Source: Phycisphaeraceae bacterium (lineage in GTDB: Bacteria; Planctomycetota; Phycisphaerae; Phycisphaerales; UBA1924). Taken from it: DNA of 64,000 bases. The notes under the pieces were generated by a model. The model worked only from the letters and a program-made list of their open reading frames with translations. It was not told the origin of the DNA and ran no database searches. The translations under genes were made by a program, and so were the position numbers. The stretch spans positions 1-64,000 of the forward strand of contig JACKHA010000012.1 in the NCBI GenBank assembly GCA_020639215.1. Reading direction: 5' to 3'. Positions 35,982 through 44,847 of this stretch are shown here, one piece after another (the stretch's first letter is position 1; each line of letters begins with the position of its first letter).

Positions 35982-38525
35982 TCAGGGCGAGGGCTGGTCG
36001 CCCGCACGATCGGCCGCCGCGTCACGGATCGCGACGAGCAGGCGTCTGGCCAGGGCGGTGTGCGTGAGGCGCTCTCGGACACGGGCCGCGATGGCGTCGG
36101 AGACGGCGCGGCGCCAGTCCGGGCGCTCGATGGCCCGTTCGATCAGGGCTTCGAGCGTCGCCTCGTCGTGGAACGAGACCTCGGCCAGGTCGCCGAAGAG
36201 CCAGGTGGGGTCCATCTCGACGCGTTCGAGCGCGGCCCGGCGGCGCAGCGCCTCGACGCGTGCCGTGTTGAGCAGGATGCCGGGGCGGAGCAGGGGGAAG
36301 CCGAGGCGTTGGGTCTGGGCGGCGAACGCCATGGCCTCGGGCGCGTCGGCGAAGGAGTAGAGCGGACCGGCGTCGGCGTCCCCGGGTTCGGCGTCCATCG
36401 GCGTTGCGCCGCGTTCGAGCAGGCTCCGCTGGGCCCGCCCGTGGAGCGTGGAGAGCGACTCGCGTGTCGGGCGGACGATGGGCAGCCCGCCGGACAGGGC
36501 GCACTCCATCGGGCGCTGGTGCATGAGGGCGGTCAGGCACAGGTGCAGGTGGACGCGGGCGCACTGGTAGCAGGCTCGGAGTTCTTCGCCGTGCTCGGTG
36601 AGGCCGGCGGCGTGTCGGGCCAGCGTGGGGTGCGACTCCCAGCCCTTGCCGTGGAGGCGGAGGCGCCAGCCGCGGCGGTCGGCGATGGAGGCGGCCCAGG
36701 CCAGGGCCTCGTGGCGGAAGGCCCGGTCGGCGATGGGCAGGGCGTAGTTGCGGAAGAAGAGGCCCTCGATGCGGTCGTCGGGGCCGAGCGGGTGGTGGCG
36801 GGCCAGTTCCTCTCGCACCGCGTCGCGGAGCGGTTTCCACGGGCTTCGGTCCGTCGCGCGGGCGATCTCCAGGCAGCGCGGCAGCAACGCGTCGAGCACG
36901 CGGGCGGCGGCGGGGTCCTCGAACGCCTCGCCCTTGAGGCGCGCGTGCATGGCCTCCACGGTCTCGCTGTGGTGCGTCACGCAAGCGATTTCGCAGGCGA
37001 ATCGCTCGCGCAACGCCGGGGCGACGGGCGCAGGGTGGAACTTGGTGTCGCTGGCGACGACCGGGGACACCACGGCCCGATCGCGGGGGTACCCGTGCTT
37101 CTCGAAGAGGTCCTCGGCGCAGTGCCCGGCCACGAAGTCCAGCGGGCCCATCGCCCGGCCCACGTCGCGGCTGAACAGGTGGGGCATCATGTCCTGCACC
37201 CAGCACACCACCGGCACGTTGGGCGGTGTGACGCCCGGGAACTGGGCCCGGGCGTAGTTGATGAACACGATCAGGTCCGGGTCGAGGCGGTCGATCGCGT
37301 CCAGGTACGCGACTGTTGAGAACTGCGTGTGGTCGTCGGGTTCGAGCAGGATCTCGGCGGTGTGCCCCATCCTGCGGAGCGTGTCGGCCAGGTCGCTGGC
37401 GGCGTGCCGGAGGAACGTGGTGTAGCGGCTGGTGGGGATGAGCACGCGCAGCGGGCCGACGGGGGCGTCGGGCGAGGCGGTGCCGGCCCACCCCGAGCGG
37501 GCCGTGGCGTCGCCGCCGATCGCCGTTGCGAGGCGGGATGCGATCGCGTCGGGCGTGCGTTGTTCGTCCCGGCTCATGACCCGCGAGCGCAACTCGTCGG
37601 CCAGACGGCTCTGGGCGGCGATCGCCGCCTGCATCGCCGACTCCGGCGCGACGCCCAGCAGCGTTCTGGTTCCGGCCAGGCGAACGAACCGCCCGGTCAG
37701 GCTTCGGGTCTGGTCGCTGCGGGCCCATCGGGCGAGGCGCTCGCTGGCGTCGCGCCCGGCGAGCAGCATCGTGCGGGGCGATGCGAGCAGGCCTTCCAGC
37801 GGCGCGAGCGAGAGGCCGTGCAGGGCGTCGACGGGATCGGCCTGGAGCAGGATCAAGCGCGGCTGGTAGCCGTTGGCCTCGGCGCCCAAGGCCCGGGCGA
37901 TGGCGTCGGCGAGCCAGGGCGGGTCGATGCCCTCGAGCACGATCGCGGGGCGGGGCTTGGGGAGCGGAGCGATGTTGCGGGCGACGAACTCGCGGGCCGC
38001 ACGCTGGTGGTCGATCAGGCCGAGCCAGTTTGAAGGGTTGGCGTCACCCCGCTCGCGCCTGACGGCGTTTCTATCGAGCGTGCGGTAGACCTGGGTATGA
38101 TCGGCTTGCTCCACCCAGCGCTCGGCAATGGGCAGCAGGTCGGTGCCACGGGAGCCGAGGTGCTGGAGGTTGGCCGCGAGCGTGGCCCGGCGGGTGTTGG
38201 CGGGCATCTCGTCGTCGGGCAGGGCTCGCAGCGCGTCGCGGAGGCCCGACACCGCGGGATCGGCGGCCGCCTCGCCCGAGAGCAGGGCGAGCTGCTCGAT
38301 CGCCAGCGTCCGCAGGCCGAGGCGTCCGAGGGCCGAGGCGAAGAGGAACCGGACGCCGGCGTCGCCCGGGGCGGCCCGGAGCGCGGCCACGCCGACGGGC
38401 AGGAAGGCCCACGGCTCGCTGGAGCGCCCCAGGCGGATGATGTCGCCGCGCGTGTAGCGGACGCTCGCCCCGGAAAGGCTGGGCGTCGGGGCGACCGGTT
38501 GGGACTGCGCGGGGGCTCCGGGCAT
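35982..38525 (-). CDS. large CgeB-like glycosyltransferase
   Basis: An 847-residue cytoplasmic protein. The region from about residue 380 to 780 resembles CgeB and related GT-B glycosyltransferases: LRVLIPTSRYTTFLRH, VVCWVQDMMPHLF near residue 440, and a C-terminal nucleotide-sugar-binding half with RLRLHGKGWESHP and ALSGGLPIVRPT. A basic-to-hydrophobic N-terminal region of about 150 residues has a repetitive helix pattern that may be a TPR-like fold. The start at 38525 is near the divergent gene and has no strong ribosome site, so it is tentative. It is the first gene of a minus-strand pair with the GT2 enzyme, divergent from the domain-swapped HldE-like gene. Confidence 0.7.
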   Translation of the reverse strand: MPGAPAQSQPVAPTPSLSGASVRYTRGDIIRLGRSSEPWAFLPVGVAALRAAPGDAGVRFLFASALGRLGLRTLAIEQLALLSGEAAADPAVSGLRDALRALPDDEMPANTRRATLAANLQHLGSRGTDLLPIAERWVEQADHTQVYRTLDRNAVRRERGDANPSNWLGLIDHQRAAREFVARNIAPLPKPRPAIVLEGIDPPWLADAIARALGAEANGYQPRLILLQADPVDALHGLSLAPLEGLLASPRTMLLAGRDASERLARWARSDQTRSLTGRFVRLAGTRTLLGVAPESAMQAAIAAQSRLADELRSRVMSRDEQRTPDAIASRLATAIGGDATARSGWAGTASPDAPVGPLRVLIPTSRYTTFLRHAASDLADTLRRMGHTAEILLEPDDHTQFSTVAYLDAIDRLDPDLIVFINYARAQFPGVTPPNVPVVCWVQDMMPHLFSRDVGRAMGPLDFVAGHCAEDLFEKHGYPRDRAVVSPVVASDTKFHPAPVAPALRERFACEIACVTHHSETVEAMHARLKGEAFEDPAAARVLDALLPRCLEIARATDRSPWKPLRDAVREELARHHPLGPDDRIEGLFFRNYALPIADRAFRHEALAWAASIADRRGWRLRLHGKGWESHPTLARHAAGLTEHGEELRACYQCARVHLHLCLTALMHQRPMECALSGGLPIVRPTRESLSTLHGRAQRSLLERGATPMDAEPGDADAGPLYSFADAPEAMAFAAQTQRLGFPLLRPGILLNTARVEALRRRAALERVEMDPTWLFGDLAEVSFHDEATLEALIERAIERPDWRRAVSDAIAARVRERLTHTALARRLLVAIRDAAADRAGDQPSP

Positions 38526-38639
38526 CCGCTTTGTATCGACGGGCGCCCCGACGGCCCGACAAAAGCGGAGCCCCCCGGCAGCGGGCCGGGCGACGTGGCC
38601 GCGCGCCGGTGGGGCACCAGACGCCGAGGAATGCGGGAC

Positions 38640-40340
38640 ATGGAATCCGCCGCCAAGATCCTGAGCCGAGAGCAACTCCTGCGCGTCCGCGAGCAGGCCC
38701 GGCGCGACGGGCGGCGCGTGGTGCAGTGCCACGGCTGCTTCGACATCGTGCACCCCGGGCACATCCGCCACCTGCGATTCGCCAGGCAGCTGGGCGACAT
38801 CCTGCTCGTGACGCTCACGGGCGACTCGTCGATCGCCAAGGGCACGGGTCGCCCGTTGATCCCCGAGGAACTGCGGGCCGACAACCTCGCGGCCTTGGAC
38901 TTCGTGGACTGGGTGCATGTCGAGTCGCGCCCCACCGCGGGCGAGCTGCTGGGCGAGGTTCGCCCCGATGTGTATGTGAAGGGGCGCGAGTACGAGTTCA
39001 ACAGCGACCCGCGGTTCAAGGCCGAGCGCCGGGCCGTTGAGGACCACGGCGGGCGGGTTGTGTTCTCATCGGGCGACGTGGTCTTCTCCAGCACGGCTCT
39101 GATCGCGGCTCTGGAGCAGAGCGTTGACCCGTTCCATGCCCGCCTGCGCGACCTGCTCGCGCGCGACGAGGCCCAGGGGGCGACGCTCGGCGGGATCGTG
39201 TCGGCGATGCGCGGCGTGCCGGTGGTGGTCGTCGGCGAGACGATCCTCGACACATACGTTCTGTGCGACAGGCCGGACGTGGCGGGCGAGAGCCCGATCA
39301 TGACGCTCCGCCCCGCGGAGTACCGCCATTACGACGGTGGGGCGGCGATCATCGCACGCCACGCCGCGGCTCTTGGGGCACGCCCGGTGCTGATCACGCC
39401 GATGCCCACCGGTGGCCCGGGGCTAGAGGCGGCGCGGGCCGTGCGGCAGCGACTGATCGCCGAGGGAGTGGACGTGCGCCCGATTCCGGTGGAGACGCCG
39501 CTGCCCGAGAAGCAGCGGTTCCTGGTCGGTGCGCAGAAGGTGATGAAGGTCGATCTGGTGGACCGCCTGGTCGTGGACACGACCACGGGCGAGCGGCTCG
39601 TGCAGATGGCCACCGCGGCGGCGCGGGAGGTCCACGCGGGCGTGGGGATCGTCGCGGACTTCGGGCTCGGGTTGTTTTCGAGCGCGCTGCTGCGCCGCTT
39701 GTGCCTGGCCCTGCGTGAGCACGCCGCGATCATGGCGGGCGACGTCAGCGGGCGACGCTCGAACCTGACGGCGATGAGCGGGATGGACCTGTTGTGCCCG
39801 AGCGAAGGCGAGGTCCGCGACGCGATGGGGCTGCACGACCAAGGCCTGCCGGCGGTGACGTGGCGGCTGCTCGAGCGCACGAACGCGAAGCGCGCGATCA
39901 TCTCGATGGGTGGCGACGGGTTGATCGCGTTCGATCGCATCCAAGGCGGGGCGGAATCCGAGCCGGCGTCACTCGCCGAGGCGACGACGAGTGCCAGGTC
40001 GGATGCCAAGGGCGGCGACGGCTGGGCCCGGCGCCTGGCTGCGGAGCACATCCCCGCGTTGTGCCCGTTCGCGGTCGACCCACTGGGGTGCGGCGACTCG
40101 CTGCTCACGACCGCGGCTCTGGCGCTGGGGGCCGGCGGCTCCTTGCTGAGCGCGGCGATCCTGGGGGCCGCCGCCGCGGGCGTGCAGGCCCAGCGCCTCG
40201 GCAACCTGCCCGTTTCCGCCACGGACGTGCGACATGCCGTTGCCCGCCTGCACGCTTCGCACCTGGCGTATGCCCCGGCCGAGGTGCTCGACGCGCACCT
40301 GACGCCGCGCCGCGAACTGGCGACTGGCGCCGCGTCGTGA
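38640..40340 (+). CDS. domain-swapped HldE-like protein: cytidylyltransferase then PfkB kinase
   Basis: A 566-residue bifunctional protein. Residues about 10-165 match the heptose-1-phosphate nucleotidyltransferase (RfaE2) domain, with HGCFDIVHPGHIRH (the HxGH motif at 38-41), PDVYVKGREY and the FSSTALI motif. Residues about 192-545 match a PfkB sugar kinase (RfaE1 type), with GETILDTYV, the RHYDGGAAIIARH substrate region and DPLGCGDS, which keeps the catalytic Asp of the GxGD motif. In known HldE the kinase comes first, so the order is reversed. The start at 38640 is supported by GAGGA nine bases upstream; the ATG nine bases earlier abuts it. A GT2 gene follows ten bases after its stop. The true substrate may be a heptose or another sugar phosphate. 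Confidence 0.85.
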   Translation: MESAAKILSREQLLRVREQARRDGRRVVQCHGCFDIVHPGHIRHLRFARQLGDILLVTLTGDSSIAKGTGRPLIPEELRADNLAALDFVDWVHVESRPTAGELLGEVRPDVYVKGREYEFNSDPRFKAERRAVEDHGGRVVFSSGDVVFSSTALIAALEQSVDPFHARLRDLLARDEAQGATLGGIVSAMRGVPVVVVGETILDTYVLCDRPDVAGESPIMTLRPAEYRHYDGGAAIIARHAAALGARPVLITPMPTGGPGLEAARAVRQRLIAEGVDVRPIPVETPLPEKQRFLVGAQKVMKVDLVDRLVVDTTTGERLVQMATAAAREVHAGVGIVADFGLGLFSSALLRRLCLALREHAAIMAGDVSGRRSNLTAMSGMDLLCPSEGEVRDAMGLHDQGLPAVTWRLLERTNAKRAIISMGGDGLIAFDRIQGGAESEPASLAEATTSARSDAKGGDGWARRLAAEHIPALCPFAVDPLGCGDSLLTTAALALGAGGSLLSAAILGAAAAGVQAQRLGNLPVSATDVRHAVARLHASHLAYAPAEVLDAHLTPRRELATGAAS

Positions 40341-40350
40341 GCCGCCCGAC

Positions 40351-41493
40351 ATGACCCCATCGATCTCCTACATCATCCCGACCCGCAACCGCTTGGGCGA
40401 GCTTCGGCGCACGCTGGACGCGATCGGCGACATGGGACGCCACGATGCCGAGGTCATCGTGGTCGACAACGCCTCCGCGACGCGCCCGCACGTGCCGGCA
40501 CACCTGGCCAGCGGCGTACCGACCACGCTCTTGCAGCGCACCCGCAACGAGGGGGCGGCGGCTCGCAACATCGCCGCCCGGGCGGCTTCGGGACGCTGGC
40601 TCGTCATGCTCGACGACGACTCGCACCCGACCTGCACGGGCGACGAGATCGACGGCGCGCTCGGCTCGCAACCGAGCAACGTCGGCGCGGTCATGGGCGA
40701 CATCAGGTTGCCCGGCCCGGGGCGCCGCGAAGCGGGTGGGTTGCCCGAAGTCTTCGTAGGCTGCGGCGTGGCCATCCGGCGCGATGTGTTCCTGGATCTG
40801 GGAGGCTATGACCGCTCGTTCGGGTACTACGCCGAGGAGTACGACCTGGCGGCCCGGATGCTGCTCGACGGTCTGCGGGTCGGTTTCGACCCCGTGTTCA
40901 GCGTGGACCATCGCAAGGTGGTCGCCGGGCGGAACATGGACCTGATCCTCGAGCGCCTCGTGCGGAACAACGCGTGGGTGATGCAGCGGTACGCGCCGGA
41001 GGCGGTCCGGCGAAAGGAGATCAGGCACATCCGCGCGCGGTACCGCTCGATAGCGATCAAGGAGCACGCCCTGGGCGGGTTCGGACGCGGGCTGGTGGAA
41101 CTGCGCGACACCATCGCCGCCCAGCCGCGCCGCGAGATGCCCCAGCACGCCTTCGACCGTTTCACCGGCCTGGCCGCCGCCCGCCAGGCAATCGCCCTCG
41201 CGCTCGCCCAGCGCCCGGGCGCCATCCGCAGCGCGACGATCGTGGCCCACGGCAAGAACGAGTCGGTTGTCCGGCACGCGATCGCCGAAGCCGGGATCGC
41301 CCTCCTCGACTCGCCCGACGCCGAGGCCGCGGCGGACATGCTCGTCATCGGCACGCTCTCGCCCGGCCCGATGATCGACGCGGCGCTGGCCCGCCCGGTC
41401 GACTGGGCGTCGGGTCGGCTCGTGCTCCCGTGGACCCGGGCCGCGCTCGCGATCGATCGGCCCAAGGCGCCCGCTCCGGCCCGGGCCGCATAA
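40351..41493 (+). CDS. GT2 glycosyltransferase with C-terminal module
   Basis: A 380-residue glycosyltransferase. The GT-A domain occupies residues 1-230: SYIIPTRNRLGELRRTLDAI, VIVVDNAS, MLDDDSHP (DxD-type), GCGVAIRRDVFLDLGGYD and YYAEEYDLAARML. A C-terminal module of about 80 residues (from about 292) carries SATIVAHGKNESVVRHAI and DMLVIGTLSPGPMIDAAL, and resembles the end of the GT2 at 34488-35963. Ten bases separate it from the domain-swapped HldE-like gene, with which it forms an operon. It probably transfers a sugar made by that pathway to a glycan, by inference. Confidence 0.83.
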   Translation: MTPSISYIIPTRNRLGELRRTLDAIGDMGRHDAEVIVVDNASATRPHVPAHLASGVPTTLLQRTRNEGAAARNIAARAASGRWLVMLDDDSHPTCTGDEIDGALGSQPSNVGAVMGDIRLPGPGRREAGGLPEVFVGCGVAIRRDVFLDLGGYDRSFGYYAEEYDLAARMLLDGLRVGFDPVFSVDHRKVVAGRNMDLILERLVRNNAWVMQRYAPEAVRRKEIRHIRARYRSIAIKEHALGGFGRGLVELRDTIAAQPRREMPQHAFDRFTGLAAARQAIALALAQRPGAIRSATIVAHGKNESVVRHAIAEAGIALLDSPDAEAAADMLVIGTLSPGPMIDAALARPVDWASGRLVLPWTRAALAIDRPKAPAPARAA

Positions 41494-41530
41494 GGCAGAG
41501 GTTGGGCGAAGGCGACCCGGGCCGCGCAGC

Positions 41531-43804
41531 TCATTGGCCAGCGCGCGTCGCTGCGGCGTCCTGCGCAGGCGGTGGCTCCGGCATCCACGCCTCCAACCCC
41601 GCCAGACGCTCGCGGCTCTCGTTGGTCACCGCGAAGCCCCACGCGTCGAAGTACCCGCTCAGATCTCGCCCAACCGCCTCGCTCAGCGCGACGAGGAACG
41701 CGTTGCGTTCCTCGTCCTGGCTCTGTGGGCGATGCTCCGGCGGCAAGGCCCGCATCGCGTCGAACGCGGCGTGGAACGCGTCGAAACCGAACGCGTGCCA
41801 CAGCAGCGCGTAGAACTGCAGACGCGGGAACGGCCCGCCCACATCCTCGAATCGCCCCCCCGCCGCCCGATGCCGATCGAACGTCTCCCACGCGGTCTGC
41901 GGCGTCGACCGCATCACGTCCGAGTCCAGCGGGTAGCCGTTGACCGTGTGCAGCGCGTACACCGTGAAGATGTTGACGGTGACCTCGCCGGTGGCCCCGT
42001 CGGTCCACAGGGGGTTCTGGTGGGCGTGCCCCATCTCGTGGTAGTGCCCCCACAGGTTGTTGGGCCCTTCGGCGTCGAAGTTCTCGGTCTGGAACATGGC
42101 CCCGGCGGCGCTCGCGGGGATCACGATCGGGCCGTCCGCGGGGCAGTACATGTAGCCCCACGACACGCTCACGTCCGCGACGTACCGGTACGGGCGATCG
42201 GCCCAGTGGTTCGCGGTTCGCGGCTCGAGCGACTGCATGGCCTCGTGCACGCGATCCCAGTGCGCCATGACCACGTCCGGGTGCTCGACCTCGCGCACCG
42301 CAGACGACGGGACCGTCAGCACCAGTTCGCCCGACTCGAACTCCGCCCACGGCGCGTCCAGGTGGCGGATGCGTGAGCGCCACTGCCCGATGTCGGTCAC
42401 GCCGGCGACGTATCGCGGCATCTCGGCGGCGTTGTCGATCTGGACGCGCCACACCGAGCCGCGGCTGGCCCGGGCCAGCTCCACCGGCACGTCGATATAG
42501 ATCGGCCCGCCGATCGCGCTGGCGACCTCGACCTCCGGCGTGTCGACCGGGAAGCGCCGCATCGCGTCGCGCAGGCGGACACGGTACGGGTGGTCGTGCG
42601 GATCGCGCCACGCGCCGATCTGGACGTGGACCCCGGCGCCGACGAGTGCCTCGGGCACGCGGATCGTCACGACCTCGCCCGGCGGCGCGTACAGCCCCGT
42701 CGACCGCCAGCCGGGCACGCCCGCGTCGAGTTCGATCACGGCCCGGGGCACGCGATCGGGCCCCAGCGGCCCGGGGAACGCTGCACTCGACGCATGCGCC
42801 CGCAGCTCGCGAGCCGGCAGCTCCATCGCCAGGCGCGAATCGAGGTCCATCAGAGCCCGCGCCAGCGGGTCCCGCTGCGGCGTGAGGCGGGCCCCGCTCA
42901 ATCCGGCGTACACCTCGTCGAGGCGAACGCGCTCGGCCATCGCGATGGCCCGGGCCTCGAGGATCAGCGTGCTGGTCAGCGGCACGCACGCGAACGCGTC
43001 GCCCGCCACACGGGCCGCCAGCACCGTGTCGCCCGCCTCCTGCCCCGCGAGGACCCGCAGCGCGTGCGTGGCGTTCCCGCCAGCGAGCAGCGATCGGTCG
43101 AGCGGGTAATCGCCGTCGGGCCCGTAGGGGCGCTGCGACAGGTGTGTGAAGCGGATGCCCGCGGGCTCGAGCAGGCGGTTGGCCGCCAGCGTGTCGACGG
43201 TCAGGCCCGGGTTGAGTTGGAGCTGGCCCCAGGCGGTCTCGGTGAGCAGCATGCCGCCGCCGCGCTCGATCCAGTCGCGCAGGTCGTCGAATCGCCCGGC
43301 CCGCTCGAAGGCCTGCGCGGAGGCAACGACGACATCGACGGCGTCGAAGGCAAGGTCTCGCGGCTCGGCGCGAACGCGCTCGAACGCCGTGCCGCGCCGG
43401 GCGAGCTCGCCCGCGATCGCGTCTGAAAGCCCGAAGACGCGGATGGGCTGGGCATCGGCGGGCCCGTCGCCACCGTGCACCTCGCGCCCCGCCAGCCACT
43501 CGACCGCGCTGGCGGCGAACACCTCGGAGTCGCCCTCGGTCGTGGACACGAACCCGCCGTGCCCGATCGCGACGACCCGCCCGCGTCCGAGCGTGGAAGC
43601 GGCCGCGAAGACGCGTCCGTCCGGCGCGACGAGCAGGGCCTCGGCGTCGCCCCAGGCCACGAGCGAGGCGGGGTTGCCGCCCGAGCGGAGCGAGGTGACA
43701 TCATGGAGGAGGGCGTCGACGGGCGTCGGGGCGGGCGAAGCCCCGGCGGCGGCGATGCCAGCAACAAGAAGTGGGGAGACAACCGAAGCGATGGTGGTCA
43801 GCAT
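41531..43804 (-). CDS. exported M60-like (enhancin-type) metallopeptidase
   Basis: A 757-residue protein with a signal peptide at about 1-22. The C-terminal half carries a zinc-peptidase motif HEMGH at residues 589-593, preceded by WGHY and followed by an acidic residue in GATGEVTVNIF, the layout of the M60/enhancin group that cleaves mucin-like glycoproteins. Residues about 25-250 resemble a ThuA/GATase-like fold (PDGRVFAAASTLGRGRVVAIG, DVVVASAQAFE, IERGGGMLLTET). A beta-rich segment (GLYAPPGEVVTIRVPEALVG) lies between the two and is typical of M60-linked domains. The substrate is unknown. The gene is convergent with the GT2 gene. Confidence 0.75.
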   Translation of the reverse strand: MLTTIASVVSPLLVAGIAAAGASPAPTPVDALLHDVTSLRSGGNPASLVAWGDAEALLVAPDGRVFAAASTLGRGRVVAIGHGGFVSTTEGDSEVFAASAVEWLAGREVHGGDGPADAQPIRVFGLSDAIAGELARRGTAFERVRAEPRDLAFDAVDVVVASAQAFERAGRFDDLRDWIERGGGMLLTETAWGQLQLNPGLTVDTLAANRLLEPAGIRFTHLSQRPYGPDGDYPLDRSLLAGGNATHALRVLAGQEAGDTVLAARVAGDAFACVPLTSTLILEARAIAMAERVRLDEVYAGLSGARLTPQRDPLARALMDLDSRLAMELPARELRAHASSAAFPGPLGPDRVPRAVIELDAGVPGWRSTGLYAPPGEVVTIRVPEALVGAGVHVQIGAWRDPHDHPYRVRLRDAMRRFPVDTPEVEVASAIGGPIYIDVPVELARASRGSVWRVQIDNAAEMPRYVAGVTDIGQWRSRIRHLDAPWAEFESGELVLTVPSSAVREVEHPDVVMAHWDRVHEAMQSLEPRTANHWADRPYRYVADVSVSWGYMYCPADGPIVIPASAAGAMFQTENFDAEGPNNLWGHYHEMGHAHQNPLWTDGATGEVTVNIFTVYALHTVNGYPLDSDVMRSTPQTAWETFDRHRAAGGRFEDVGGPFPRLQFYALLWHAFGFDAFHAAFDAMRALPPEHRPQSQDEERNAFLVALSEAVGRDLSGYFDAWGFAVTNESRERLAGLEAWMPEPPPAQDAAATRAGQ

Positions 43805-43863
43805 TGGGCGATGATACTGCGAGACGGGCCGCGCCTCCCGATCGGAGCCACGACCGGCGGAAG

Positions 43864-44745
43864 TCAGAATCCGAGCCGAGCCAGGCTCGCGGCCACCTGC
43901 CCCGCGTATCCCGCCCCGAAGAGCGTGCAGTGCACGAGCAGCGGGTACAGGTTGTAGAGGTCGCGCCGCGATCGCTCGAACTCGCGCGGATCGAACATCT
44001 CGACGCCGACGCGCTCGGCGTACCGATCGAAGAACGCCCGCCCGAACGTCGAGAACAGCGTGATGAACGCCAGTTCCACCTCGGCGTGGGCGAAGTACGG
44101 GGCGGGGTCGATGAACGCCGCGATCCTCCCCTCGCACGCCAGCACGTTCCCGCCCCAGACATCGCCGTGGATCAGCGACGCGGGCGGACGAGACGGCACG
44201 AGCTCGCCCAGGCGGGCCATGAGCGACTCGACGCGGGCCGCCAGCGAGTCGTTGATGGCGCCAACGCCCCGCGCCGACTCGAGCATCGGGGCCAGCCGTC
44301 GCTCGCCGAAAAACCCCGCCCAGTCGCCCATCCACCCGTTCGGCTGCGGGAGCGAGCCGATGGCGTTGTCCCCGCCCAGGCCGAAACGCCCGTCGGGCGA
44401 CAGGTTCGCGTGGAGCGACGCGAGCAGATCGCCCGCGTGCTCCTCGACGCCGCGCCCGCGCGAGGCGTCGGTCTTGACGTGCTCCATCACGAGAAGGTCG
44501 TGCTCGGCCGCCACAACCGCCGGCGTCGGCAGGCCGCTGGCCCGAAGCAGGCCGAGCATCCGCCCCTCGACGCGCAGGTCGATCGCCCGGGCCGCGCCCG
44601 CGGATGCCTTCGCGATGAGAAGACTGCCGTCCGCGAGGCCGATCCGGTGCACCCCGCCACCGACGCCGCTGCCTATTGGTTCGACCCGATGAACGGGGGA
44701 GCCAACCCGACCCGCAAGAAGTATGGACAGTCGCCCACGATCCAT
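43864..44745 (-). CDS. fructosamine kinase family protein
   Basis: A 293-residue kinase of the fructosamine-3-kinase/APH fold, close to the family length of about 290. The catalytic region SLIHGDVWGGNVL contains the HGDxWxxN loop, and FIDPAPYFAHAEVELAF the metal-binding Asp. The nucleotide-binding front has SGVGGGVHRI and LLIAKA. These kinases phosphorylate ketoamines formed by glycation so that they decompose, and some act on other substrates. The start at 44745 lacks a ribosome site, so an earlier one is possible. Confidence 0.85.
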   Translation of the reverse strand: MDRGRLSILLAGRVGSPVHRVEPIGSGVGGGVHRIGLADGSLLIAKASAGAARAIDLRVEGRMLGLLRASGLPTPAVVAAEHDLLVMEHVKTDASRGRGVEEHAGDLLASLHANLSPDGRFGLGGDNAIGSLPQPNGWMGDWAGFFGERRLAPMLESARGVGAINDSLAARVESLMARLGELVPSRPPASLIHGDVWGGNVLACEGRIAAFIDPAPYFAHAEVELAFITLFSTFGRAFFDRYAERVGVEMFDPREFERSRRDLYNLYPLLVHCTLFGAGYAGQVAASLARLGF

Positions 44746-44847
44746 GTCGCAGCGTAGCGGCCCGCCGATCGTCGCACGCCCGAGTGTTGATCGCTGGCAC
44801 AAGTCACCGTTGGGCGTCGCGACGCGCGGCGAGTCGGCGCCCGCGCC

